From: Chryseolinea lacunae | Lineage (GTDB): Bacteria > Bacteroidota > Bacteroidia > Cytophagales > Cyclobacteriaceae | Reading direction: 5' to 3' | DNA length: 64,000 nt | Assembly: GCF_016735595.1 (NCBI RefSeq) | Contig: NZ_JAERRB010000001.1 | Coordinates: 62,001-126,000, forward strand | Shown here: in pieces, positions 39,231 through 49,450 of the stretch | Layout: each line of letters begins with the position of its first letter | Numbering within the stretch: position 1 is the stretch's first letter | Notes under the pieces: model-generated | What the model was told of the DNA's origin: nothing | Seen by the model: the letters and a program-made list of their open reading frames with translations, nothing else | The model's database searches: none | Translations under genes and position numbers: made by a program

Positions 39231-40877
39231 CTAATTCCAGGGCTTGCCTGTGCCTTGCAACAGCCAAGGTTTGGACCATGCGCTGTTTTTGGCATCGGCT
39301 TGTGAGTAGCCGGTGATTTCCAGTTTGTCGATGGCCGACATGGTGTTGCTTTCGTTCAACAACAGTTCTTCCTTCACATAATAGAATCGTACGGGGAGCA
39401 CATCGCGTTTTGCTGCGGGGCCGGCCTTCAGGTCGGGAAGTCCGGTGCGTCTGTAGTCAAACCACGCTTCCGTTGCTGCCGTCCAGCTGGCAATCCATTT
39501 CTGCTCGATGATTTGTTCTAACGTGCCGTTGTAGGCTACGTCAGCACCAGCCATGTAGTCGCCGAGGTCGTCGGAAACACCCCATGTTTCGAAAGAGGCT
39601 TCGATGGCAGCGTTGTAGTGTTCTTCGGCATCGCCGGCAGCCCAGCCCTTCAAGGCAGCTTCCGCCAGGATGAAATGAACTTCTGCAGCCGATACCAGGC
39701 GTGCTTTCAACAGATCGCCTGCTGGTTCTTTATACATTTCGTTCAGAAACGATACGTGCGGATTGTTTGACGTCTGACCGGGTGTAGGGTTCAGATTGTA
39801 GGCCGAAGGCAAGGCCGAAAAACTGGTGGGCAATCCAACATACTCAGGATCGGTATCGATCTGTGTGGTCCCTACCTTGTCGGGCGACAAGTGACGCACT
39901 TTTTTGCCATTGACTTCAACAATCTCGTCTGTGCCCGCAGGAAACGCAGCACTCACTTCCAATGGAATCTCAACTTTCTGTGCCCACACACCCAGGCGTG
40001 GGTCGTTAATTTCCTGCAGTCTTTCCACCAGTGTGGCGGCCATTTTTATTCTCTTGTAGTTGCTTTCGCTGGGATCGAACGCTGTGCTGGCGGGCCATGA
40101 TGTATCGGGGCTGTTGCCTGTGAAAGGCATCGCAGCATCTTCGTCGGCCGAAGTGATGAGGGGATATTGCGAAGGATTGGCCACGATCTTTTCGATGCCT
40201 GCCTTGGCAACGGCGGCTTTCTTCACCGAGATGCGCATGTAGTAGCGCAGCAGCAATGAGTTCGCGAGCTTTCTCCATGCCGCGGGATCACCCTCGTAGA
40301 GAACATCCACGTTGCCGTCGATTCCAACATAGTCACCTTTGTTCTTCGACAACAATGTGTTGGCGGCTTCCAGGTCAGCGATAATCGCGTCATAAATAAA
40401 TTCCTGTGTATCGAACTGAGGTTGCAAATTCTCCATGCCTTCGTCGCCCTTGATGGCTCCGGTATAGGGTGCATCGCCCCAGAGGTCGGTAATCAATCCA
40501 AACAACATGGCCTTCATAACCAGTGACGCCCCCTGATGAAATTCATATCCCAATTCGGTTGCTCTGTCGTAGACAAGCTTGTTATTCACAAGGATCTTAT
40601 AATATGGTCTCCAATCCTGACTTCCACCCCAATCGTAATCGTTGTGTTCGCTGGACCATGCGTCCTTTTGCGTGTGTTGCACCACGCCGGCAATGTTCAT
40701 ATAACCAAGGTTCACAAATGCTTTTGCTGTTTCCGTAACTACTGTTGGAAACACAAGGTTTGGATTCACAACGCTTGGCTGAACACCATTTGTATTCACG
40801 TTCAATTCCGTCAGATCTTTACAAGACAGTAAGAAAAGCGGAAGGACCAAAACGAGTACTCTAAATTTTTTATTCAT
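39231..40877 (-). CDS. SusD/RagB-family nutrient-binding outer membrane lipoprotein
   Basis: Surface lipoprotein of 548 residues that captures ligand for the SusC channel. The lipobox is LPLFLLSC. It has the features of the SusD-like_2 type: NVNTNGVQPSVVNPNLVFPTV, LITDLWGDAPYTGA and TAATEAWFDYRRTGLPDL. It lies 22 bp after the susC gene and is followed by a strong terminator. Ligand not deducible. Confidence 0.94.
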   Translation of the reverse strand: MNKKFRVLVLVLPLFLLSCKDLTELNVNTNGVQPSVVNPNLVFPTVVTETAKAFVNLGYMNIAGVVQHTQKDAWSSEHNDYDWGGSQDWRPYYKILVNNKLVYDRATELGYEFHQGASLVMKAMLFGLITDLWGDAPYTGAIKGDEGMENLQPQFDTQEFIYDAIIADLEAANTLLSKNKGDYVGIDGNVDVLYEGDPAAWRKLANSLLLRYYMRISVKKAAVAKAGIEKIVANPSQYPLITSADEDAAMPFTGNSPDTSWPASTAFDPSESNYKRIKMAATLVERLQEINDPRLGVWAQKVEIPLEVSAAFPAGTDEIVEVNGKKVRHLSPDKVGTTQIDTDPEYVGLPTSFSALPSAYNLNPTPGQTSNNPHVSFLNEMYKEPAGDLLKARLVSAAEVHFILAEAALKGWAAGDAEEHYNAAIEASFETWGVSDDLGDYMAGADVAYNGTLEQIIEQKWIASWTAATEAWFDYRRTGLPDLKAGPAAKRDVLPVRFYYVKEELLLNESNTMSAIDKLEITGYSQADAKNSAWSKPWLLQGTGKPWN

Positions 40878-40899
40878 ACTAGTTTATAATTTAGGAGTA

Positions 40900-43800
40900 T
40901 TAAAAAGTTAAGTTAAGCTTGAACCCCACAGGGATTGTCCAAGGTGTCACGTTATAGCGTTCGATACCTTGTTTGAACTGCGTACCTGCGCGAACGCTGG
41001 ACTCCTGCTGGAAAGCCGTTTCAGGATCAACACCGATTTTCGCCTTTGTCCAAAGCATGATGTTTCTGCTATACAGGGAAATACTTGCGTTTTGCAATCC
41101 CAGGCGTTTTACCAACGTGGTAGGAATGGCATAGCCAAGGGAAATTTCTCTCAGCTTGATGAACGATGCATCAAATGTAGCGGCCTTCATGAAATCCCAG
41201 GGATAGTTGTCGCCATAAGGAATGATCTTGGTATCGGGACCGCCTAAGTTTTCGGTATATCCGGTGATGTTTCCATCGCCATCATATTGTGCAATAACAC
41301 CAGGGTTGAAAACGCCGTAGGGATAGGTGCTTCCGCCATACTCAAAGGGGAATCCACCATACTCAGCCGTAGGGCCACCTACAATGTTGAAGTGATCCTG
41401 AACTCTAACCAGGTCGTTATCCACCAAATAATTGCGCAGTGCATCGCCCGAAAGATTTCCGGGATTGATAAGCATGTCGAGGAAGCGTTGTGATTTCAAA
41501 TCCGACTCGCTGTAGCGATAGGTTTGCGACACAAATTGTCCACCACTTCTCCAGTCGAAGGAAAGGTTCAGCGAGAAGCGTTTGTAGCTTAGCGACGTCT
41601 GCATACCCACAATAAAATCTGGATTGAAGTTTCCGATCTTGTTTTTCGAATTGGCCGAGCTCACATTTTGCCAGGAACCGTTTTCATCCAGAATAGGATA
41701 TCCATAGTAGGGCGATTCTTTGTCTGTCACGGTCACCAGTTCCGCATCATACAAATCGCCGATCTTGTCGCCGACATAGGTACGGGCGCCACCTTTGGCA
41801 TCTTCCCAAAATGTAAAAACATCCTGACCTTCGGCGAGGTCCTCTATGATCGAAACGTTCTTCGAAAAATTGGCATTCACATCCAGACGGAGATCGCCCT
41901 TTTCAATGACCGTTCCACCCAGCGCCAGCTCTATGCCTTTACTTACTACCAAGCCTGCGTTAAATTTCATGGCATCAAACCCTGATGATGGGGTCACCGA
42001 GTTAGCCAATATTTGGTTTCGGTTCTGCAGATAATAATACGTAGCACCGAAACGAATACGATTGGCAAACATATTCAGGTCGAACCCGTATTCGTAAGAC
42101 GTTGCCTTCTCCGGTTTCAGATCCGGAATAAAAATTGTTCCTGACTTCGTCAGCCGGGTGATGTCGCCCCACGCTTCAGCGGGGTCCAGAATGTTTATCA
42201 GTTGATATGGATCGGCGTCGTTACCGGCTTGTGCCACTCCACCTCTCAATTTTAGCAAGCTGATGCTATTGGGCATTTTAAACATTTCGTTCAACAAAAC
42301 ACTAAGCGACGCAGAAGGATAAAAATAAGATCTGTTTTCTTTCGGCAAAGAACTTGCCCGGTCGTTACGTCCGGTGATATCTAAGAATATCATGTCCTTA
42401 TATCCCAAGTTCAAGAGACCGTAGAAGCTGTAGATCGCCTTCTCGCTGCGGAAGTTTCCATACTGAAGATTCGATGGCGCGATGTTCGATAGTGTGTAGA
42501 GCCCTGGAATGGTCAACCCAGTGCCATTCCTGGTCTGCGCGCTGACAGTGCTGAATTTATACGTACGGGCATTTCCACCAATTGATGCTGTGACGCTCAA
42601 TGCCCCTAACTCCTTCTTGTAGGTTGCCAGGAAGTCGGCGTTTCTTTCATATTGTGTAATGTCGTTTATCCCATAGGCACCGCGTGATTCACCTGTATAG
42701 CTATAACCGATCTTTGTTTCACGGGTCTCCTTATAGGTATCAAGTGCATAACGTCCCATAAAACTGAATTCGGGTGTGATTTGCCACTCTGCCTTCAGGT
42801 TACCATAGACACGGTTGCGTTCGAAGGCGTTCTTTACTTCATGCGCCAGGAAATACGGGTTGTTGTATTCACCAGCTGCATTGTCCTGTGTCAGCTGTTG
42901 TATTCCTTCCTGACCTTTCACCCAATAGTCTTTCATGTCGCGAATGTCGATGTGGGGAGAAACAGCATACGCCCATTGCAACGGATTTGTGCCGCGATTT
43001 GTGCTGGGTCTGTTGTTGGAGTTGTTGCGTGTGAAATCCAGGTTTGTGCTGATCTTAAGGTTCTTGTGCACATTCACCGACGTGTTCAGGTCAAGCGTGT
43101 TCTTAAACAAATCAGAACCCGGCACGAGGCCACGGCTCGACATGTTGGAATATGACAACCGGTAGGTGCCCATCTGCGAGTTGTTAGCAACCGAAACGCC
43201 ATTCGTTGTAGTGATGCCGTTCTGCACAAAATTCTTTACGTTGTTCGGATGCGATGTGAGCGGTGTGGCAATAGGATCGCCGTTTGCGTCCAGAGGGCTG
43301 TTCCACTGAATGGCATTGTAGCCCATGTCCAATTGCGGACCTACGCCACCGGCCGATGCTTCGTCGATTTGCAACACGCCTCCGGGATAGGGATTGTTAT
43401 CCGGCGTGAAGGGCAGCACGCCTGTAGCAAACTTGCTGTGCATTTTCAGATACTTATAAGGCACATCGAACACCGTGTTCGACGTTACATTCACCGTTAC
43501 TTTCTTTGCATTGCCACCACTTTTTGTGGTGATGATAACCACGCCGTTACCAGCGCGTGACCCGTATAACGCCGCAGCGCTGGGGCCTTTCAACACCGTC
43601 ATGCTTTCAATGTTTTCGGGGTTGATGTCGGCAATCGCGTTACCATAATCCACGCGGTTGTCATTTCCCACCTGACCAATGTTGTTCGACGTGTTTACAA
43701 TGGGCACACCATCGATCACAAAAAGCGGTTGGTTGTCACCAACCAATGATTTTGTTCCGCGGATGGTCATTCTCACCGAAGAGCCAGCGGCACCGGTAGA

Positions 43801-44301
43801 GTTGATCGTTACGCCGGGAACTCTTGCCGCCATGCCGTTCAACACGTTCTCCTGCACGACGCGCGTCATGTCGTCGCCTTTCAACTTGCCCACGGAATAG
43901 CCCAGTGATTGTTCTTCCCGCTTAATACCCAACGCCGTCACGACCACTTCACCCAACGACTCGGCACTGGGTTGCAGCACCACGTCGATGCTGGTTCTTC
44001 CGCTAACTGCAACTTCCTGCGTGGTGTATCCTATATAAGAGAATACAATCACCGCAGAATTGTCGGGCGCGGTGAGCGAATACTTTCCATCAGAGTCGGT
44101 GATGGTTCCTATTTGTGTTCCTTTCAGATACACGTTCACACCGGGTAGTGAACTGCCGTCGTCGGCCGATGTAATTCGGCCGGTAATCGTCACCTCGACG
44201 GCCGGCACGTTGGCCCATGCGCTGTTGGCAAGCAGCATGGCCATGCACCAGGAGAAAAATAATCGCCTGCATTTTTTTAAACTGTAAAGTTTCTCATTCA
44301 T
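40900..44301 (-). CDS. SusC/RagA-family TonB-dependent outer membrane receptor
   Basis: Complete receptor of 1133 residues. In order: signal peptide (to about 30), CarboxypepD_reg-like domain (about 35-115, TGRITSADDGSSLPGVNVYL), the LGEVVVTALGIKREEQSLGY segment, plug (about 130-250, GPSAAALYGSRAGNGVVIIT) and a 22-strand barrel ending VGFKLNLTF. Pairs with the following susD gene. A TTTGCG direct repeat with 21-bp period sits 208-234 bp upstream and is shared with the amino-sugar operon. Confidence 0.96.
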   Translation of the reverse strand: MNEKLYSLKKCRRLFFSWCMAMLLANSAWANVPAVEVTITGRITSADDGSSLPGVNVYLKGTQIGTITDSDGKYSLTAPDNSAVIVFSYIGYTTQEVAVSGRTSIDVVLQPSAESLGEVVVTALGIKREEQSLGYSVGKLKGDDMTRVVQENVLNGMAARVPGVTINSTGAAGSSVRMTIRGTKSLVGDNQPLFVIDGVPIVNTSNNIGQVGNDNRVDYGNAIADINPENIESMTVLKGPSAAALYGSRAGNGVVIITTKSGGNAKKVTVNVTSNTVFDVPYKYLKMHSKFATGVLPFTPDNNPYPGGVLQIDEASAGGVGPQLDMGYNAIQWNSPLDANGDPIATPLTSHPNNVKNFVQNGITTTNGVSVANNSQMGTYRLSYSNMSSRGLVPGSDLFKNTLDLNTSVNVHKNLKISTNLDFTRNNSNNRPSTNRGTNPLQWAYAVSPHIDIRDMKDYWVKGQEGIQQLTQDNAAGEYNNPYFLAHEVKNAFERNRVYGNLKAEWQITPEFSFMGRYALDTYKETRETKIGYSYTGESRGAYGINDITQYERNADFLATYKKELGALSVTASIGGNARTYKFSTVSAQTRNGTGLTIPGLYTLSNIAPSNLQYGNFRSEKAIYSFYGLLNLGYKDMIFLDITGRNDRASSLPKENRSYFYPSASLSVLLNEMFKMPNSISLLKLRGGVAQAGNDADPYQLINILDPAEAWGDITRLTKSGTIFIPDLKPEKATSYEYGFDLNMFANRIRFGATYYYLQNRNQILANSVTPSSGFDAMKFNAGLVVSKGIELALGGTVIEKGDLRLDVNANFSKNVSIIEDLAEGQDVFTFWEDAKGGARTYVGDKIGDLYDAELVTVTDKESPYYGYPILDENGSWQNVSSANSKNKIGNFNPDFIVGMQTSLSYKRFSLNLSFDWRSGGQFVSQTYRYSESDLKSQRFLDMLINPGNLSGDALRNYLVDNDLVRVQDHFNIVGGPTAEYGGFPFEYGGSTYPYGVFNPGVIAQYDGDGNITGYTENLGGPDTKIIPYGDNYPWDFMKAATFDASFIKLREISLGYAIPTTLVKRLGLQNASISLYSRNIMLWTKAKIGVDPETAFQQESSVRAGTQFKQGIERYNVTPWTIPVGFKLNLTF

Positions 44302-44731
44302 AGAAGAAGGGGGTTAAATATTCAGAGTTAGGATTGTTTGTGTTTCTTCTTTTGATGTTCATTTCATCAGCGTGATTGCAGTATGCCGAAAAGCATCTCT
44401 CATTCTCCTCTTTCTGCAAGCTTTCACGTTACCTCAGTGCTCCAACTTCGGGTTACAGCAAGATGCTTATTTAAATGACGTCATTTATCACGGACCGTGT
44501 GCGCGCATTTTGCGTTAACCAAGGCAAGGTTTGCGCAAGAGTCGTTTATTTAATACTCACTTAATACAATGGTTTTCAATTCTTTATATGACACCCGGTG
44601 AACGACGCAAAATGCTCCCTCGGTTGCGCGTTGGCGGCAACCGTGCCAGCTTGCGACACCTTTGGACATGACTTCTTTTTTGCGGAATAAAACGGACTAC
44701 AACTGCACTTTCAACACAGACAGCGACACGA
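44302..44731. other. Promoter region of the susCD pair
   Basis: A 430-bp stretch between the ROK kinase stop and the susC start. It includes a perfect 14-bp palindrome AAATGACGTCATTT at 44473-44486 and the TTTGCG direct repeat at 44509-44535. No gene was recognised. Confidence 0.5.
44509..44535 (-). promoter_or_regulatory. Candidate AraC-type operator, direct repeat before susC
   Basis: TTTGCG occurs at 44509-44514 and again at 44530-44535, exactly 21 bp apart in the same orientation. The same layout is found before the ROK kinase and two propeller genes. Two helical turns between half-sites is the usual geometry for AraC-family activators. Confidence 0.5.
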
Positions 44732-45583
44732 TCACAACACCGACATCGCCTCGTTCTGGTTGGTGAGGGCGGCCGCACCGAGCAGGGCCACGTTGGGATT
44801 TTGAGACGGATACAGTTTGAGGCGCTTCAGCGACTCGGGATAGAGAAAGTCTTCGAGCGACCGGAACATCGATTCCCGGAACAACGCATAGGCTGTCGAC
44901 AACGACCCGCCCAACACGATGGCTTCGGGGTCGTAGGTATAGAGCACGCTTTTGATAGCCTGCCCCATGTGCACACCGAACTCTTCCCAATAGGCCAACG
45001 CTTCCACGTCGCCCTGCAGGGCCAGTTGGCTGGCTTCTTCGCCGGTGATGTTATATTTTACGCGGAAGAGGTTTCCGCTGGCATAATATTCTATGTTGTG
45101 ATCGAGGTATTTGAGCAAGCCGATTTCACCCGCGCCGCAGTTGCTTCCCATGAACAGCTGGTGATTGATGATGACGCCGCAGCCCAGGCCGGTTCCCGAC
45201 GAAATGGCCACCGCATTGCGCACGCCTCTGAGCACACCAAAACGGTGTTCGCCAAGGGCAAAACAGTTCACGTCGTTGTTCACAAACACTGGCACGTGGA
45301 AACGGTCTTCCATGATGTTTTTGAGCGGCACACGCTCCCACGCGGGAATGTTGGCCACGTTAAACACAATGCCTTTGTCAACGTCTACCACCGAGGGCAC
45401 GCCAATGCCAATGCCTTTCACATCGGGAGTCATGAGGGGATGAATAAAGTCCATCAACTCGTCGAGCGTTTCGTGCAACGAACCTTTGTTGTTGAAACGC
45501 GCCTTGCGCGGATGAAGAAGATCTCCGTTTCTTTCTAAGGCTGCCCGCACGTTGGTGCCGCCCAAGTCTACCCCTATATTCAT
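44732..45583 (-). CDS. ROK-family sugar kinase
   Basis: A 283-residue kinase of the ROK group, probably phosphorylating glucose, N-acetylglucosamine or a related sugar. The phosphate-binding motif GVDLGGTNVRAA opens the protein and GTGLGCGVIINHQLFMGSN and GAGEIG follow. The zinc-binding cysteine cluster common in ROK proteins (CxCGxxGCxE) is absent, the region reading LDHNIEYYASG instead. It is the last gene of the amino-sugar operon but has its own 116-bp upstream gap containing a TTTGCG direct repeat. Confidence 0.9.
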   Translation of the reverse strand: MNIGVDLGGTNVRAALERNGDLLHPRKARFNNKGSLHETLDELMDFIHPLMTPDVKGIGIGVPSVVDVDKGIVFNVANIPAWERVPLKNIMEDRFHVPVFVNNDVNCFALGEHRFGVLRGVRNAVAISSGTGLGCGVIINHQLFMGSNCGAGEIGLLKYLDHNIEYYASGNLFRVKYNITGEEASQLALQGDVEALAYWEEFGVHMGQAIKSVLYTYDPEAIVLGGSLSTAYALFRESMFRSLEDFLYPESLKRLKLYPSQNPNVALLGAAALTNQNEAMSVL

Positions 45584-45661
45584 AACATTGATTTTGAACG
45601 GTTCTGTTGAGATCCCGAAGTAAACAAAACTAACTGCAACACGCCGGTCCGCTCGTAGAAC

Positions 45662-45688
45662 TTTGCGTCAATAAAACTTCAATTTGCG
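45662..45688 (-). promoter_or_regulatory. Candidate AraC-type operator, direct repeat before the ROK kinase
   Basis: TTTGCG at 45662-45667 and at 45683-45688, the same 21-bp period and orientation as before susC. It begins 79 bp upstream of the kinase start, in the short gap after the GH20 gene. Confidence 0.5.
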
Positions 45689-45699
45689 TAAAGTAGTCG

Positions 45700-48312
45700 T
45701 CACTCTGCGGTCGCTTTCACACTGCGGCTTGCCTGCCCGGCGCGATCGAAACTCCGCAAGGTCACCGTGCCCGTGGCTTGCACAGGGCCATCGTAGCGTG
45801 TGGATGCAGACGACGGTTCGCTTCCGTCGGTCGTGTAGCGAATGATGAGCCCCGGATATTCGGTGTTTGCTTTCAGTTCTCCGTTCTCCAGCACCGCTCC
45901 CGGTGGCGGAATGCGGTATTGATAGCCGCCGTTCAGATAGTGAAGGCGCGGCAGCTCGCGTTTTGCGAGTGCGTTGGCAAACACGTTCCAGCCTTTCAGC
46001 ATGAGGGCTTCGCGTTGGGTTCTGTTCTCCACGGTTTCCCATGTGCGCTCGGCCGTCCAGGCGCTTTCGGCAAAGCCGATCAGTTTTGGCAGCATGTAGT
46101 ATTCCAGCATGTCGCGGCCCTTCACGGTCTCGCACCACACCTGCGCTTCAAGGCCCAGAATGTTTTTGCGCGCTTCGGGCTTCAGGTGTTCTACTATGAT
46201 TTTGTTTTTTGGGTAGTCGCCCACGCCTTCCAGTTCAAGCTTTTGGCCCAGCGAATTTTTCTTGGTTGTCTTAAACATGTCGAAGGGTGCGAAGGTCCAG
46301 CTGTGGCGTGTGTCCACAAAGCCGGCCCAATACAATCCGGGCTCCTGCGGATCTTTGCTGTAGGCCAGGTCGAAATAAAAATTCGAGACGTTGCAAAGCA
46401 CCACGTTATAGCCAGCGTTGGCCAGGCGATAGCCCAGGTCGGGATAGTCAAAGATGTTGTTCCAGATGTAGGGCACAATGTTGGCTTTGGCAAATTCGGG
46501 GTTGGGTTCATACTTGCCGCTTTCCGTTTTCACCAGCGCCACTTCCTCCCAGCCGTCCAGTTGCAGGTTGCGCGACTTCAGGCGCTTCACCAGCTCGCGC
46601 AGAAAATAGGTTTGCAGATTTTTCGGATCTCTGATTTCGGGATGTTGTTTCAGCAGTTCGGCTGCCAGCGGCGAACGCGTCCAGGCGCCTTCGGCCACTT
46701 CGTCGCCACCGGTATGAAATTCGTCCAGCGTGAGGCCCGCATCTTTGTAGGTAGCGGCAATTTCGTCTACCACCTTTTCGTAGAAATGAAACACCGACTC
46801 GCGCGCCACGCTCACCACGTTGTCGCTGTAGCCTTGCGCCGATTCATACTCCGAACGATCGTCGGGATCGATGAGGCGATATTCGTTTGCTTCGGTTTCC
46901 TTGCCTTCTTTCATGAGGCGTTCGTATCGTGCTTCCATCGCCTTGATGGCCGCGCGGGCATGACCGGGAAAATTCAGTTCGGGAATAACCTTGATGTGAC
47001 GTTCGGCAGCATACTTCAAAATTTCGATGAAGTCTTCGCGTGAATAATAGCCATGACCATAGCGACCTTCTTCCTTGGAAAACGGCCCCGAGCCATAGGC
47101 CGGATGCAACGCGGGAGCCTCTTTGCCTGATGTGTGTTGCCGTTGTGCGCCAACGTCTGTCAGCTCGGGAAGATCTTTAATTTCGAGGCGCCAGCCTTCG
47201 TCTTCCGTGGTGTAGAACAGGAAGCGGTTGATTTTGTAGAATGACAACAGGTCAAGTGTTCGCAGAATGGTTTCTTTGGTTTGAAAATTCCGGCTCACAT
47301 CCAGGTGTAGTCCGCGAAAGGAAAACCGCGGCGCATCCTCCACCTGCATATGCCGAAGCCTGACGCCAGCCGATTTTGTCTCGTAGTTTTTTAAGGGTAT
47401 GCACGCACGCAAACTCTGCACGCCATAGAACACCCCCGCCGCATCGCTGCCCGTGATGACTACACCCGATGACGTTATACCAAGATGATAGGCTTCCTTT
47501 GAAACACCTTTCACCGTGAGCGGCTTTTGTTCGAGCACAATGCATTTGCCCTTGGGCGCATCGATCGAGGTTATAAATTCCTTGCCCGTGGCAGCGTTGA
47601 GATGCTTCGCGAGGTAGGCCGCTTCCTGTTCCAGTCCCTTGCCGTAGTGAATGATCCACTTGTTGTCGATGTCAACCGAGTCTGTACCGGCTTCATAGTG
47701 CACGGGGGTGGGAAGAATGGGTTGGAGTGCCGACGCGGGGACGTCGGTCATTTCCAGATTATTTTTGAACGACAGGGCTGCCGACGGAATTGGCTCTTCG
47801 TCTTTTTCGTTGCGATTGATTTGCTCGGCGCGAAGAAAGGGTTTGCAGGTGTAGTCGGTGACGTTCACAATCTTCTTCTCGTGACCTTCGTCATCATAAA
47901 ACACAAAATACAATCCCAACGGACGGTCCGTTTCTTTGATGACGGCCTCTATGCCGCGATAGGTTATCGCCACTGCTTTTCCGGGCGCTAGCGAAAAACC
48001 TTTCTCCGGTTTCAACACATACCAGTCGCCATTGATGTGGTGCAGGATGGCAGGCTGTGGTGTTTTGTTTTCGAGAATCTTCCGTGGGGCCATGCTAAAG
48101 AAGAGCGCCCAGTTTTTTTCATCGAGCGCCTGCTCGCTGTTGTTTATGATTTCGAAGCGGGCATCGAACACTTCCTTCTGATCGGTGAAGTTGGTGACTA
48201 CTTCCCACTGAACGGCAATCTTGCTGGCCGTGTCGAGCGGATCTTTCCCTGGCTGGCACGCGGCACAACACACAAGGAGCACAAAACAGAAAATGCGTTT
48301 CAAAACGTTCAT
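45700..48312 (-). CDS. GH20 beta-N-acetylhexosaminidase lipoprotein
   Basis: Removes terminal N-acetylhexosamine from glycans outside the inner membrane. Starting at the ATG at 48312 (an in-frame TTG lies at 48324) it is 870 residues with lipobox VCCAAC. Domains in order: CHB_HEX N-terminal domain (about 30-160), GH20b (about 195-325), GH20 catalytic barrel from FRGLHLDVSRNF (about 335) with the catalytic Asp-Glu pair in HTGGDEVAEG (about 537-538), and a chitobiase-type C-terminal domain. Lies 21 bp after the first NagX-like gene in transcription order. Confidence 0.94.
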   Translation of the reverse strand: MNVLKRIFCFVLLVCCAACQPGKDPLDTASKIAVQWEVVTNFTDQKEVFDARFEIINNSEQALDEKNWALFFSMAPRKILENKTPQPAILHHINGDWYVLKPEKGFSLAPGKAVAITYRGIEAVIKETDRPLGLYFVFYDDEGHEKKIVNVTDYTCKPFLRAEQINRNEKDEEPIPSAALSFKNNLEMTDVPASALQPILPTPVHYEAGTDSVDIDNKWIIHYGKGLEQEAAYLAKHLNAATGKEFITSIDAPKGKCIVLEQKPLTVKGVSKEAYHLGITSSGVVITGSDAAGVFYGVQSLRACIPLKNYETKSAGVRLRHMQVEDAPRFSFRGLHLDVSRNFQTKETILRTLDLLSFYKINRFLFYTTEDEGWRLEIKDLPELTDVGAQRQHTSGKEAPALHPAYGSGPFSKEEGRYGHGYYSREDFIEILKYAAERHIKVIPELNFPGHARAAIKAMEARYERLMKEGKETEANEYRLIDPDDRSEYESAQGYSDNVVSVARESVFHFYEKVVDEIAATYKDAGLTLDEFHTGGDEVAEGAWTRSPLAAELLKQHPEIRDPKNLQTYFLRELVKRLKSRNLQLDGWEEVALVKTESGKYEPNPEFAKANIVPYIWNNIFDYPDLGYRLANAGYNVVLCNVSNFYFDLAYSKDPQEPGLYWAGFVDTRHSWTFAPFDMFKTTKKNSLGQKLELEGVGDYPKNKIIVEHLKPEARKNILGLEAQVWCETVKGRDMLEYYMLPKLIGFAESAWTAERTWETVENRTQREALMLKGWNVFANALAKRELPRLHYLNGGYQYRIPPPGAVLENGELKANTEYPGLIIRYTTDGSEPSSASTRYDGPVQATGTVTLRSFDRAGQASRSVKATAE

Positions 48313-48333
48313 AGCCACGGGCAAGCGCTGGTT

Positions 48334-49446
48334 TTATAATTTTATGAAGATCTTCTTGCGATACAAAATATATGCGGTAACAAAATTGATACACACAAAC
48401 AACAGCGCATACAATACGCTGGCAATCTTTGGTGCTACCGCTACGTGTGTGAGCGCCAAAAAGAAATGCTCGTTCAACGGCGCACCGCCAAAGGGCACCA
48501 GGTAGAACAGATAGGAAATAACATCCGACGTGAAGTAGACCGCGATGGCATTGGCACCGAACACGATGCCCGGCCATGTGCCACGGGTGTAGCCACGTAT
48601 GTCGACCAGATAGTAGGAAGTGCCCAGCACCAACGCTGCCAAACCGCCTGTCACCATCACAAAAGAACTTGACCAAAGATTTTTATTGACGGGAAATGCC
48701 AGGTGCCACACATAGCCGATCACCACGGCAACAAAACCACAGACCAGCAACAGAATCACTTTTTCGTAGGGCGTTCGTTTGCTCATCAGCAGGTGGCCTG
48801 CCAACAGTCCTCCAATGCCCGTCACAATCGCGGGAAAGGTGCTGAGAATGCCTTCGGGATCCCACGTACCCTGCCACATGCGGCCCGGCAAAAGTTTGCT
48901 ATCTACCCAAGCCGCCAGATTATAGCCCGGCGCTAACATCACCTTGCCCTGCCCCGGTGTGGGAATGAGATACATGGCGAGCCAATAGGTCACCAACGTC
49001 ACGGCTCCAATCCACACCAACGTGCGAAACGACGCGTTCAGAAACAGAAACGAGCACACCATAAACACAATGGCGATGCGCTGCAACACACCCGTCACGC
49101 GCAATTCCGAAAAATGAAAGTGCGGCAACAGCGTCAGAAAAAGTCCAACGCCAAAAAGCTTCAGCGAACGGAAGATGATCTTTTTGTAAAGTCCATTCTT
49201 CGGTGTGTTTTGTTCTACTGCTTTTGTAAACGCCAGCACAATGGAGACCCCGACGATGAAAAGAAAAAAGGGAAAGATGAGGTCGGTGGGTGTCAGCCCG
49301 TTCCAGGCGGCGTGTTCCAGCGGTTCAAAAATAAATTCACCGTTGCCAGGATAGTTCACCAGGATCATGGCCGCTATGGTGAAGCCGCGCATGGCGTCGA
49401 GCGAAGTAAGCCGCGACGGCACGGCGGTTGGTGTGAGGTCGTTCAT
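48334..49446 (-). CDS. HGSNAT/NagX-like membrane acetyltransferase (copy 1)
   Basis: A 370-residue protein with about ten transmembrane helices, of the heparan-alpha-glucosaminide N-acetyltransferase/DUF5009 group. Family stretches include SLDAMRGFTIAAMILVN, NGLTPTDLIFPFFLFIVGVS, GVLQRIAIV and GTWDPEGILSTFPAIVTGIGG. NagX members occur in N-acetylglucosamine loci. It lies between its own paralogue and the GH20 gene. Acetyl transfer to glucosamine is family inference. Confidence 0.88.
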   Translation of the reverse strand: MNDLTPTAVPSRLTSLDAMRGFTIAAMILVNYPGNGEFIFEPLEHAAWNGLTPTDLIFPFFLFIVGVSIVLAFTKAVEQNTPKNGLYKKIIFRSLKLFGVGLFLTLLPHFHFSELRVTGVLQRIAIVFMVCSFLFLNASFRTLVWIGAVTLVTYWLAMYLIPTPGQGKVMLAPGYNLAAWVDSKLLPGRMWQGTWDPEGILSTFPAIVTGIGGLLAGHLLMSKRTPYEKVILLLVCGFVAVVIGYVWHLAFPVNKNLWSSSFVMVTGGLAALVLGTSYYLVDIRGYTRGTWPGIVFGANAIAVYFTSDVISYLFYLVPFGGAPLNEHFFLALTHVAVAPKIASVLYALLFVCINFVTAYILYRKKIFIKL

Positions 49447-49450
49447 AACA